A stretch of 63,985 nt of DNA from Actinomycetota bacterium (GTDB taxonomy: Bacteria > Actinomycetota > Actinomycetes > Actinomycetales > Dermatophilaceae), in NCBI GenBank assembly GCA_020161845.1, contig JAIUNK010000024.1:1-63985 (forward strand), written 5' to 3'. The notes beneath the pieces are model-generated. The model saw only the letters and a list, made by a program, of their open reading frames with translations. It was not told where the DNA came from and made no database searches. Of this stretch, positions 57,338 through 63,985 are shown piece after piece. Within the stretch, counting starts at the first letter, position 1, and the number at the start of each line of letters is the position of its first letter. A program made the position numbers and the translations under genes.

Positions 57338-59467
57338 ATGAGTCCGCGCGCCGACGAGCCATCCCCGGGCGAGACCCGCGCCGAGCGTCGCCGTCGCCGC
57401 CAGGCCGCGCAGTGGGGTGGCCTGCCCGAGCCGTCCGCCGCGTTCGACGCGCGGCCGGCCGGCCCCTACGACCCGCACCCCTACGGCGTGCGCGCCTACC
57501 CGGACATCGAGGACGCGGTGCTGGAGGAGTACGTCGAGGACACCGTCCCGCCCGCTCAGTACCAGGCCCAGCCGTACGCCGGAGCCACCCGCCCCCCGGA
57601 GCCTCCCCGTGCCGACGACGGCCGGTGGCGCGCCGACCCGCCCGCGGCGTACGGCGACGGCGGCTATGGGGACGGCGACTATGGCGACGAGCTCACCCCG
57701 GCGGCGCCGGCTGTCGAGGCCCCGACGGCACCCGTCGAGCCGGATCCCGCGCCCGCGGCGTGGGGGGACCCGGCACTCGGGGCCGAGCCGATCCGGCACG
57801 TGGCGCATCGTGCCTACGGCGGCGCGGCGCCCCGCCCCGAGATCGCGTCCACCCCGCACACCCCGTCGGCCGATCTGACGCAGCCGGAGGTAGGCACGCC
57901 GGAGTACGGCACGACGCAAGCAGGACCGACGGGGTCGAGCACGACGCCGTCAGGCCTCACGCAGTCAGGCACAGCGGATCAGCTAGGCCGGCCGACCGCT
58001 GCCGCGCCCGTCGAATCCGCCGCCGCGCCCCTCGATCCGGCTGAAGCGGCGAGCGCAGCCGCACCCTCCCCCGGACCCCTCGCCGCCTCGCCGTTGGTCG
58101 GCGACGACGCCGGGCTGGACCCCGCCAAGGAGGCGGCGCGCCTGCAGCTGCTGGCCGCTCAGGCGGCCGCCGAACGCCTGACGGCGGGCCGGCGTAGCGC
58201 CATGCCCTCGAACGCCGAGACGCCCGCCGAGCGGGCCGCCCGATCCGATGCCCAGCGCCGCGCCGCCGAGCGGATCGCGGCCGACAAGGTCGCCGCGGCA
58301 CGTCTGGCGGCGGTCAAGGCAGCTGCGGCGCAACGGGAATCGGGCGCGGTGCGGGATGCGCGCCGGACCACGCGGGCCGCCTTGCCGCCGGCAGCCCCGG
58401 GCCGCCCTGCGCCGACCTCCGCGGCGAGCATCGGCACGGCGAGTGCATCGACGGCGGGTGCATCGACGGCGGGCGCATCGACCGCGGGCGGCACTGGCGC
58501 GGGTGCCGCGCCGGGTGGCCCGGCTCGGGTCCCCCCGGGCCGGCCTGACTCACCGGGTGGGGCACGACCGGCACGCGCCCGCAAGGTCACGCCGCGCTGG
58601 GCCAAGGTGGCCTATTCGACGGCGGCCCTCGGCGTACTGGCCGGCGGCCTCGCTCTCACCCTTCCGCACGTGACGACCCTGCTGCCCCCGGCGACGCCCG
58701 CTGCCGCGCCGACCAGCTCCCCGGCTGCGACCTCCGCGGAAGCCACCACGGCGGCGACCGGCACTGCGTCGACGGCCGCAGCGCCCACGGCCGTGTCCAG
58801 TGCGATGGCGTGCGATCCCGCCCAATGGGCGAGCGAACTGACCGGGGACGCCCCGGAGACGTTCACGGCGAGCGGGGTGGCGCAGGCCTACTGCCTGACC
58901 GCGGGAACGGTGCGCGACATCGGGTTCGCCGGGCTGGCCGTGAAGAAGCCGGCCTACACGGCGGCGGACTTCGCCTTCGTCGGGCCGTACCTGTCCCCGG
59001 CGCTGAAGACCCAGTGGGACAAGGACGTCGCGGACTTCGTCAAGAGCCAGGACCTGACCAGCGCGAGCGCCCGGCGACTGTCCGCGCTCTCGACGCTGGC
59101 GTGGAACCGCGACGGGCTGGCGTTCGACTCGTCGGCCGCTCCGGCGAGCGACTTCGCCGTCGGCAAGCCGGTCACCTGGATCACCAAGGGACCCGACGGG
59201 GTGACCCGGCTCGGCCTCGGGTTCGAGACCGGCATCGTCACCCATATGGTCGACGGCTCCGGCAAGAAGGTGGATCGCATCCTGAAGCGCACGTATCGGA
59301 TCGAGCTGGTCAAGGGCACCGCCGAGCGGCCGTGGCTGATCGACGGCTACCAGATCACGCAGGCGATGGCGGGCCTGAACACGACGACACTGCCGCCGAG
59401 TGCGCCGGGAGCGCCGAGCGCGCCGAGCGCGCCGGCCACCCCCACCGCCCGGGCGTCCACCCGCTGA
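57338..59467 (+). CDS. Large membrane protein with disordered cytosolic region
   Basis: A 709-aa protein. Residues 1-425 are low complexity: Pro/Ala/Tyr-rich (YGDGGYGDGDYGDE), Ala-rich helical segments (AAERIAADKVAAARLAAVKAA) and three STAGA repeats. One TM (about 427-455, VAYSTAALGVLAGGLALTL) leads to an outside domain of about 250 residues with AYCLTAGTVRDIGFAGLAVK, WITKGPDGVTRLGLGFETGI and RTYRIELVKG. No family recognised; topology resembles single-pass envelope proteins with cytosolic IDRs. AGGAGGGAAGC precedes the ATG at 57338. Confidence 0.75.
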   Translation: MSPRADEPSPGETRAERRRRRQAAQWGGLPEPSAAFDARPAGPYDPHPYGVRAYPDIEDAVLEEYVEDTVPPAQYQAQPYAGATRPPEPPRADDGRWRADPPAAYGDGGYGDGDYGDELTPAAPAVEAPTAPVEPDPAPAAWGDPALGAEPIRHVAHRAYGGAAPRPEIASTPHTPSADLTQPEVGTPEYGTTQAGPTGSSTTPSGLTQSGTADQLGRPTAAAPVESAAAPLDPAEAASAAAPSPGPLAASPLVGDDAGLDPAKEAARLQLLAAQAAAERLTAGRRSAMPSNAETPAERAARSDAQRRAAERIAADKVAAARLAAVKAAAAQRESGAVRDARRTTRAALPPAAPGRPAPTSAASIGTASASTAGASTAGASTAGGTGAGAAPGGPARVPPGRPDSPGGARPARARKVTPRWAKVAYSTAALGVLAGGLALTLPHVTTLLPPATPAAAPTSSPAATSAEATTAATGTASTAAAPTAVSSAMACDPAQWASELTGDAPETFTASGVAQAYCLTAGTVRDIGFAGLAVKKPAYTAADFAFVGPYLSPALKTQWDKDVADFVKSQDLTSASARRLSALSTLAWNRDGLAFDSSAAPASDFAVGKPVTWITKGPDGVTRLGLGFETGIVTHMVDGSGKKVDRILKRTYRIELVKGTAERPWLIDGYQITQAMAGLNTTTLPPSAPGAPSAPSAPATPTARASTR

Positions 59468-59535
59468 TCCCCGGCGCGGGTGTCCTCCCGCAGATCCCTC
59501 CGGAGTGCGCGGACCGCCAACCGCGTCCCTCGCGA

Positions 59536-59590
59536 CGATCAATACCCCGGTTTTCGGCTCGTTTCGGGGCGAATCGGCGGGTATTGGTCG
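59536..59590. terminator. Bidirectional hairpin between convergent genes
   Basis: CGATCAATACCC (59536-59547) and GGGTATTGGTCG (59579-59590) pair in 11 of 12 positions around a 31-nt loop containing TTTTCGGC and TTTCGGGG. It lies between the convergent membrane-protein and MFS genes. Confidence 0.5.
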
Positions 59591-59669
59591 TTCCGGGGGA
59601 CGGCGGGCCGGCCCACGAGGACCTACGAGGGCCCACGAGCCCGCGCGGGCCGACGACCACAGCGACCGG

Positions 59670-60941
59670 TCACGGGCGGGCGAGGGTGTCCCGGGCGGGC
59701 AGCCATGCGATCAGGGCGGCGCAGGTCAGGATCCCGGTGAGCCCGAAGGCCCACCCGAAGCCCCAGACATCGGCGACCCGGCCGGCCAGCACCGGACCGG
59801 CGATCGCCCCCGCGTCCATGGCCATCTGGTAGGCCGCCACCACCTTGCCGCCGCCGCGTTCGGTGCCGACGATGTCGGCGATGCTGGCCTGTTGGGCCGG
59901 ATTGAGTACCCCGGCGCCCAGGCCCCCGACCACCGAGATCACCAGCAGCACGACGGGGCTGTGCGAGATCCCCACCAGCGCGGTCGCGAGGCCGTTGACC
60001 GCCAGCCCGGCGATGATGAACGGCCTGCGGCCGATCTCGTCGACCGCCTTGCCGGCCAGGGACAGGGCGATCCCGTTGCCGACCGCGAACGCCGTCAGCG
60101 CCACCCCGGCCCAGGCGATGCCCAGGGTCGGCACGCTGAAGGCGAAGAGCGGCAGAAGTGCCACCCGTACCCCGAAATTCGACCAGCCGTTGGCGAATCC
60201 CGACACCAGCAGCGCCCGATAGGCCCCGTCGCGCAGCGCCTCGGCCAGGCCCAACACGGGCAGTGGCGTGCTGCCGGGCGCGGGCCGCAACGACGTACCG
60301 GACAGGAACACCGCCACCACCACGGCCGCCGCGATCAGGGTGGCGGCGTAGATCACGAAGGGCATCCGGTAGCCCAGCCCGAGCATGAGGCTGCCCATCA
60401 CCGGGCCCATGATGCTGCCGACGAGGAAGCCACCGCCGTACAGGCTGGAGACCCGCCCGCGCAGCGTCGGTGGTGAGAGCCGCACCAGCAGCGCCACGCC
60501 GCTGACCGTGAACATCGTCGAGCCGATGCCGCCCAGGCCCCGATAGAGCAGCAGGTGCCAATAGTCCTCGGCCAGCGCGCAGGCCCCCGTCGACAGCGCG
60601 ACGACGAGCAGGCCGGTCAGATAGATCGTGCGCTCCCCGAACCGGCCGATCAGGGCGCCCCCGGCCGGCGCGAACACCAGGCGCATCAGCGCGAAGACGC
60701 TGACGATCGCGGCCGCCGCCTGCACGCCCACGTCGAAGCTGCGCGCGTACGCCGGCAGGATCGGGGACACGAACCCGAAGCCCAGCGCGACGCAGAACGC
60801 GGCGGCGACCAGCACCCAGATCTCGCGGGGTACGGTCGCGCGGGGCTCGTCCGGCTGGACGACCCCGGTGGGGACCGTCGCGTCATCGGGAGTGGGCACC
60901 GGAGTGGCCCGCGCGGGGGTGTCTGGAGTGCTGTCTGGCAT
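59670..60941 (-). CDS. MFS transporter
   Basis: A 423-aa major facilitator, 12 TM. IWVLVAAAFCVALGFGFVSPILPAYA, then GALIGRFGERTIYLTGLLVV at loop 2-3, LRGRVSSLYGGGFLVGSIMGPVMG, and GKAVDEIGRRPFIIAG at loop 8-9. It resembles Bcr/CflA- or MdtG-like multidrug exporters. The ATG at 60941 is chosen; an upstream ATG at 61043 would add 34 unlike residues. Confidence 0.88.
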   Translation of the reverse strand: MPDSTPDTPARATPVPTPDDATVPTGVVQPDEPRATVPREIWVLVAAAFCVALGFGFVSPILPAYARSFDVGVQAAAAIVSVFALMRLVFAPAGGALIGRFGERTIYLTGLLVVALSTGACALAEDYWHLLLYRGLGGIGSTMFTVSGVALLVRLSPPTLRGRVSSLYGGGFLVGSIMGPVMGSLMLGLGYRMPFVIYAATLIAAAVVVAVFLSGTSLRPAPGSTPLPVLGLAEALRDGAYRALLVSGFANGWSNFGVRVALLPLFAFSVPTLGIAWAGVALTAFAVGNGIALSLAGKAVDEIGRRPFIIAGLAVNGLATALVGISHSPVVLLVISVVGGLGAGVLNPAQQASIADIVGTERGGGKVVAAYQMAMDAGAIAGPVLAGRVADVWGFGWAFGLTGILTCAALIAWLPARDTLARP

Positions 60942-61104
60942 GGCCAGGCCAGTATCCCCGACCCCTGCCGTCGCGGCGTGCCCCGGTGGGCCGATCACCG
61001 GCCCGGGATGATCCGAGAGGCGAAAAGGCTTCAGTGCCAGCACAGTCCGTCGATGAGGCAGGTGTCATACCGCCATGCCGTCGTCCCCCCCCGGAGGCAC
61101 GCCC

Positions 61105-61593
61105 ATGAGAATCCCGTCGTCGCCGAACGCGCCCACGACGCCCTCGACCACCGAGCGCCTCCAGCTGGTGCCGCTGACCGGCACCCGCCCGGAGGAGGCG
61201 CCCACCCGGCCCCAGGCTCCGGCGCGCGCGGCGAGCGTGGCGAGCCAGGACAGGACCGGCCGCTTCTCGGTGCTCAACGACTTCCGCTATCTGACGGACT
61301 CCGACAAGCACATGCTGGGCGAGGTCACCGGCGAGAAGATCGAGCCGGGGTTCACCGACCGGCCCGGTTCCGCGAGTGCCTTCGCGCTTCAGCTCGCCCT
61401 GGATCGGCGGACCGGCAACCTGGCGCCCAACCAGGAGGTCACCGGGGTGTTCCTGCGCAACGCCGCGGCGGACCTGGACCGGCAGAACGCCGGGCGCACC
61501 GGATTCCGCAACCCCTACTCCGGGGAGATCATGACTAAGGCGCTGTCCTGGCTCGACGCGCACGGCCGATCGCGCGCCGACATCAGGCTGTGA
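61105..61593 (+). CDS. Hypothetical protein, 162 aa
   Basis: No family recognised. A Ser/Pro/Thr-rich N-terminus (about 50 residues) precedes a folded-looking part with FSVLNDFRYLTDSDKHMLGEVTG, PGFTDRPGSASAFALQLALD and GFRNPYSGEIMTKALSWLD. It is soluble with no signal. GGAGG 7 bp before the ATG at 61105 supports this start over 61075. Confidence 0.7.
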   Translation: MRIPSSPNAPTTPSTTERLQLVPLTGTRPEEAPTRPQAPARAASVASQDRTGRFSVLNDFRYLTDSDKHMLGEVTGEKIEPGFTDRPGSASAFALQLALDRRTGNLAPNQEVTGVFLRNAAADLDRQNAGRTGFRNPYSGEIMTKALSWLDAHGRSRADIRL

Positions 61594-61653
61594 CCCAGAC
61601 GCCGGTCCGCCTGGACCCGGCCGGCCGGCGAGTGGGCCCCTTAGGCTGATCGC

Positions 61654-62997
61654 GTGCTTCAGCCGTACGCCCCGCACGCCGACCCGCTCAGCACGATGGC
61701 GGACGGCACCGTCAAGCAGATTAACCCGTTCACCGGCACCGAGGTCTGGACCGTCCCCGGCCGCGGGCACCGGCCGCTGGGCGTCGGCGGACCGGAACCA
61801 AGTCCGCTGAACCCGACGCACCACGGGCGATACTGCGCCTTTTGCGAGGCTCGCTGCCTGGAGACCCCGCCGGAGAAGGCGCGGCTGGTGCGCGACGGCG
61901 CCAGCTGGTCGACCCTGCGCCGGATCGACCCCGAGGACATCGGGGCCACGGTGGCCGAGTTCCGACGCATCCCCAACCTGTTCGAGATCGTGTCCTACGG
62001 CTATTGGCACCACAACTACGGCTACACAATGCCGCCGGCCGCGCAGGAGCACCGGCGGCGCTATCTCGCCTCGCCGGCCGGCCGGGAACACGTGCTGCGG
62101 GTGGTCCACCAGCGCTGGTCGGCCTCGGGCCGCACCGACGCCGCCTGGGACGCCCTCACCCTGGAGGAGAAGCTGGCCGAGGCGGCCGGCTTCTTCGGCG
62201 GGGGGCACGACGTGATCGTCGCCCGCCGCCACTACGTCGAGGGCGCGACGCACGACCACCAGTTGGCCAGTTCGGGGACGATGACGCCGCAGGAGCACGC
62301 GGCGTACACGTCCTTCACGGTCGAGGCGCTGAAGGACCTGTACGACGCGAACCGGTACGCGCGTTATGTGGCGGTCTTCCAGAACTGGCTCAAGCCGGCC
62401 GGCGCCAGCTTCGACCACCTGCACAAGCAGCTGGTGGCCATCGACGAGCGGGGGGTGCAGACCGAGTTGGAGGTGCAACGGTTACGGGCGAACCACAACC
62501 TCTACAACGAACTGGCGGTCGACTACGCCGGCTATCACAACCTGGTGGTGGCCGAGAACGACTATGCGATCGCGTTCGCCGGCTTCGGCCACCGCTACCC
62601 CACCCTGGAGATCTATTCGACGTCGCCGCGGTGCCGGCCCTGGGAGCACACCCCCGAGGAGATCCAGGGCATGTCGGACCTCATCCACGCCTGTCACGCC
62701 GCGACCGGGGCGGCCGTGCCGTGCAACGAGGAGTGGCACCATCAGCCGCCGGACCTGGACCTGCCGATGCCGTGGCACGTCGGGGTGAAGTGGCGGGTGT
62801 CCACGCTGGCCGGGTTCGAGGGGGGCACCAAGATCTACCTGAACACCATCGACCCGTGGAATCTGCGCGACCGCGTGGTCCCGGAGCTGCAGCGGCTGCG
62901 CGCCCAGGGCGCCATCGCGCCGTCGATCCGGATCGCCACCGAGTGCCGCTGTCGGCCGAACTCGCTGCGCTATAACCCGGTGCTACGCACCGACTGA
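61654..62997 (+). CDS. DUF4921 / galactose-1-phosphate uridylyltransferase-like protein
   Basis: A 447-aa HIT-superfamily protein. A zinc-type CAFCEARC (Cys61, Cys64, Cys68) near the N-terminus and AVFQNWLKPAGASFDHLHKQLVA with the HxHxQ nucleotidyl-transfer motif are as in GalT. The C-terminal half has EWHHQPPDLDLPMPWHVGVKWRV. DUF4921 members are actinobacterial; substrates are unproven. GTG start at 61654. Confidence 0.85.
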   Translation: MLQPYAPHADPLSTMADGTVKQINPFTGTEVWTVPGRGHRPLGVGGPEPSPLNPTHHGRYCAFCEARCLETPPEKARLVRDGASWSTLRRIDPEDIGATVAEFRRIPNLFEIVSYGYWHHNYGYTMPPAAQEHRRRYLASPAGREHVLRVVHQRWSASGRTDAAWDALTLEEKLAEAAGFFGGGHDVIVARRHYVEGATHDHQLASSGTMTPQEHAAYTSFTVEALKDLYDANRYARYVAVFQNWLKPAGASFDHLHKQLVAIDERGVQTELEVQRLRANHNLYNELAVDYAGYHNLVVAENDYAIAFAGFGHRYPTLEIYSTSPRCRPWEHTPEEIQGMSDLIHACHAATGAAVPCNEEWHHQPPDLDLPMPWHVGVKWRVSTLAGFEGGTKIYLNTIDPWNLRDRVVPELQRLRAQGAIAPSIRIATECRCRPNSLRYNPVLRTD

Positions 62998-63039
62998 CGG
63001 GTCGGGCGCCCGGCACGCCGGGACGGCGCCGCCTCTGGC

Positions 63040-63879
63040 ATGGTGACCAGGGTGAGCCAGTTCGATCCGCGCGATCTGCCCGAACTCGACGCCGTGACCC
63101 CGGCGTACTATCTCCCGCTCGGCGCCGAGGTGTTCCAGCCGACGCTGCGGGCCCAGGGCGCGTGGTACCCCTACGAGCAGCACATGGCCCCCGTCGCCGG
63201 TCTGCTCGCGCACGTCATCGAGACCCACGAGCCCCGCCCTGACCTGCAGCTGTCCCGGGTGACCTATGAGATCCTCGGGCTCATCCCCGCCGCGCCCTCG
63301 ACGATTCGGGTGCGCACCCTGCGGCCCGGCCGGACCATCGAGCTCGTCGAGGCCACCATGACGATCCTGGACCGGGAGGTGGTGCGGGCCACCGGCTGGC
63401 GGCTGTCCCGCCAGGACACCGCGCAGGTCGCCGGCGGCTTCTGGGACCCGCTGCCGGAGCCGGACTCGATGCAGCCGTGGACCGGCTCGCGGCTGTGGGG
63501 CGGCGGCTTCATCGCCTCCCTCGACTTCCGCACCGTTCCGGGCAGCCAGCCGGGCAGCGGCACCGCCTGGATCCGCAGCGACACCGAGCTGGTCGCGGGC
63601 GAGGCCGCCGGCGACGTGGCTCGCTTCATCGCCCTGGTGGACACCGCCAACGGGATCGCCACCCGGGCGCATCCGGCGGAGTGGATGTTCCCCAACACCG
63701 ATCTGACGATCCACCTGTTCCGTACGCCGCGGCCGGGCTGGGTCGGTTTCGACACCGAGGTGATCTTCGGGGAGACGGGCGTGGGGTTGACGTCGTCGAA
63801 GCTGTACGACGAGCGGGGCGCGGTCGGGCGCTCCGAGCAGATCCTGACCGTGCGCGAGATGCCCACCCGGCAGCCCTGA
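63040..63879 (+). CDS. TesB-like acyl-CoA thioesterase (double hotdog)
   Basis: A 279-aa protein with two hotdog repeats. The first has LSRVTYEILGLIPAAPSTIRVRTLRPGRTIELVEATM, the typical hotdog strand pattern, and the second has the family's FIALVDTANGIATR and PNTDLTIHLFRTPRPGWVGFDTEV. It hydrolyses acyl-CoAs. The ATG at 63040 or the GTG at 63052 could start translation. It stands alone on the plus strand. Confidence 0.85.
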   Translation: MVTRVSQFDPRDLPELDAVTPAYYLPLGAEVFQPTLRAQGAWYPYEQHMAPVAGLLAHVIETHEPRPDLQLSRVTYEILGLIPAAPSTIRVRTLRPGRTIELVEATMTILDREVVRATGWRLSRQDTAQVAGGFWDPLPEPDSMQPWTGSRLWGGGFIASLDFRTVPGSQPGSGTAWIRSDTELVAGEAAGDVARFIALVDTANGIATRAHPAEWMFPNTDLTIHLFRTPRPGWVGFDTEVIFGETGVGLTSSKLYDERGAVGRSEQILTVREMPTRQP

Positions 63880-63985
63880 GGCGCGATTCTGCCCCGGCGA
63901 AGGGCCCTTCGTTAAGTTCCGCGCAACGCTAAGTTGACCGCAATTCCGTTCTCGTGCGACGCGATTGAACTTTCAACATCAATGC
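63880..63985. promoter_or_regulatory. End-of-window intergenic region with palindrome and direct repeats
   Basis: CGAAGGGCCCTTCG (63898-63911) is a perfect 14-bp palindrome after the thioesterase. TAAGTT-NNN-CGCAA occurs twice with a 17-bp period (63913-63926 and 63930-63943), followed by an AT-richer tail. It may be the promoter of a gene beyond the window. Confidence 0.4.

Noticed and set aside
1-63985. tRNA, rRNA, riboswitch and replication-origin signals
   Set aside because: None recognised. The two DnaA boxes are isolated, about 11 kb apart, and not clustered as at an oriC.

Overview
The window is very GC-rich, densely coded DNA with many GTG starts, ATGA/GTGA stop-start overlaps, Actinobacteria-type lipoproteins and family assignments typical of the group (DUF1023 hydrolase, DUF4921 GalT-like protein, CoA-disulfide reductase/rhodanese fusion, sugar ABC importer without its own ATPase). 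It is most likely chromosomal DNA of an actinomycete, perhaps of the Micrococcales. Genus cannot be fixed from the sequence alone.

Layout. 1-3.7 kb: a three-gene minus-strand inositol-type catabolic operon (TIM-barrel isomerase, Gfo/Idh dehydrogenase, IolH-like protein) opposite a divergent GntR/HutC regulator. 3.7-4.2 kb: repeats and a MITE-like palindrome. 4.2-11.6 kb: TfoX-like protein, PQQ-type sugar dehydrogenase lipoprotein, LppX-like lipoprotein, a divergent TetR/MFS pair, PhzF-like isomerase and isoaspartyl peptidase. 11.7-14.4 kb: encapsulated-ferritin-like protein, catalase, ASCH protein. 14.4-16.6 kb: an acyltransferase gene bracketed by 112-bp direct repeats, then an SRPBCC protein. 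16.7-21.6 kb: divergent MFS/ArsR pair, second acyltransferase, GNAT. 21.7-23.7 kb: CsoR/CstR-type operator, small Cys-rich protein and CoA-disulfide reductase-rhodanese.

23.8-34.3 kb is the largest coherent system: ROK kinase, PfkB kinase, class II aldolase, DeoR regulator, Rieske oxygenase, N-acetylhexosamine-6-P deacetylase, SIS isomerase/deaminase and an ABC importer. This set fits N-acetylgalactosamine (or a related aminosugar) catabolism by the tagatose route. 34.4-37.7 kb is a TetR/ABC-2 exporter cassette bracketed by ~78-bp direct repeats. 38.1-44 kb: hypothetical protein, two tandem paralogous histidine kinases without a response regulator, esterase. 44-48.7 kb: a six-gene minus-strand redox/electrophile-stress cluster (MarR, pirin, FMN reductase, GNAT, flavin disulfide reductase, SDR) behind a strong palindromic MarR-type operator.

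51.3-55.7 kb is a lower-GC mobile island: an IS5-like element interrupted by an intact IS630 element, a broken secreted-protein gene and an IS3-type element. Beside it lies a Sir2-VapB-VapC gene string. 57.3-63.9 kb returns to ordinary chromosome: a large disordered membrane protein, MFS, a small unknown, a DUF4921 protein and a TesB-like thioesterase.

Unusual sequence features include two copies of a 60-bp near-perfect palindrome placed 4 bp from a consensus TTATCCACA DnaA box, with a compensatory stem change between the copies. Dispersed repeats supply C-terminal codons of several genes, and many genes carry in-frame minisatellites, one of them in the ATP lid of a histidine kinase. No tRNA, rRNA, CRISPR array or riboswitch was recognised.
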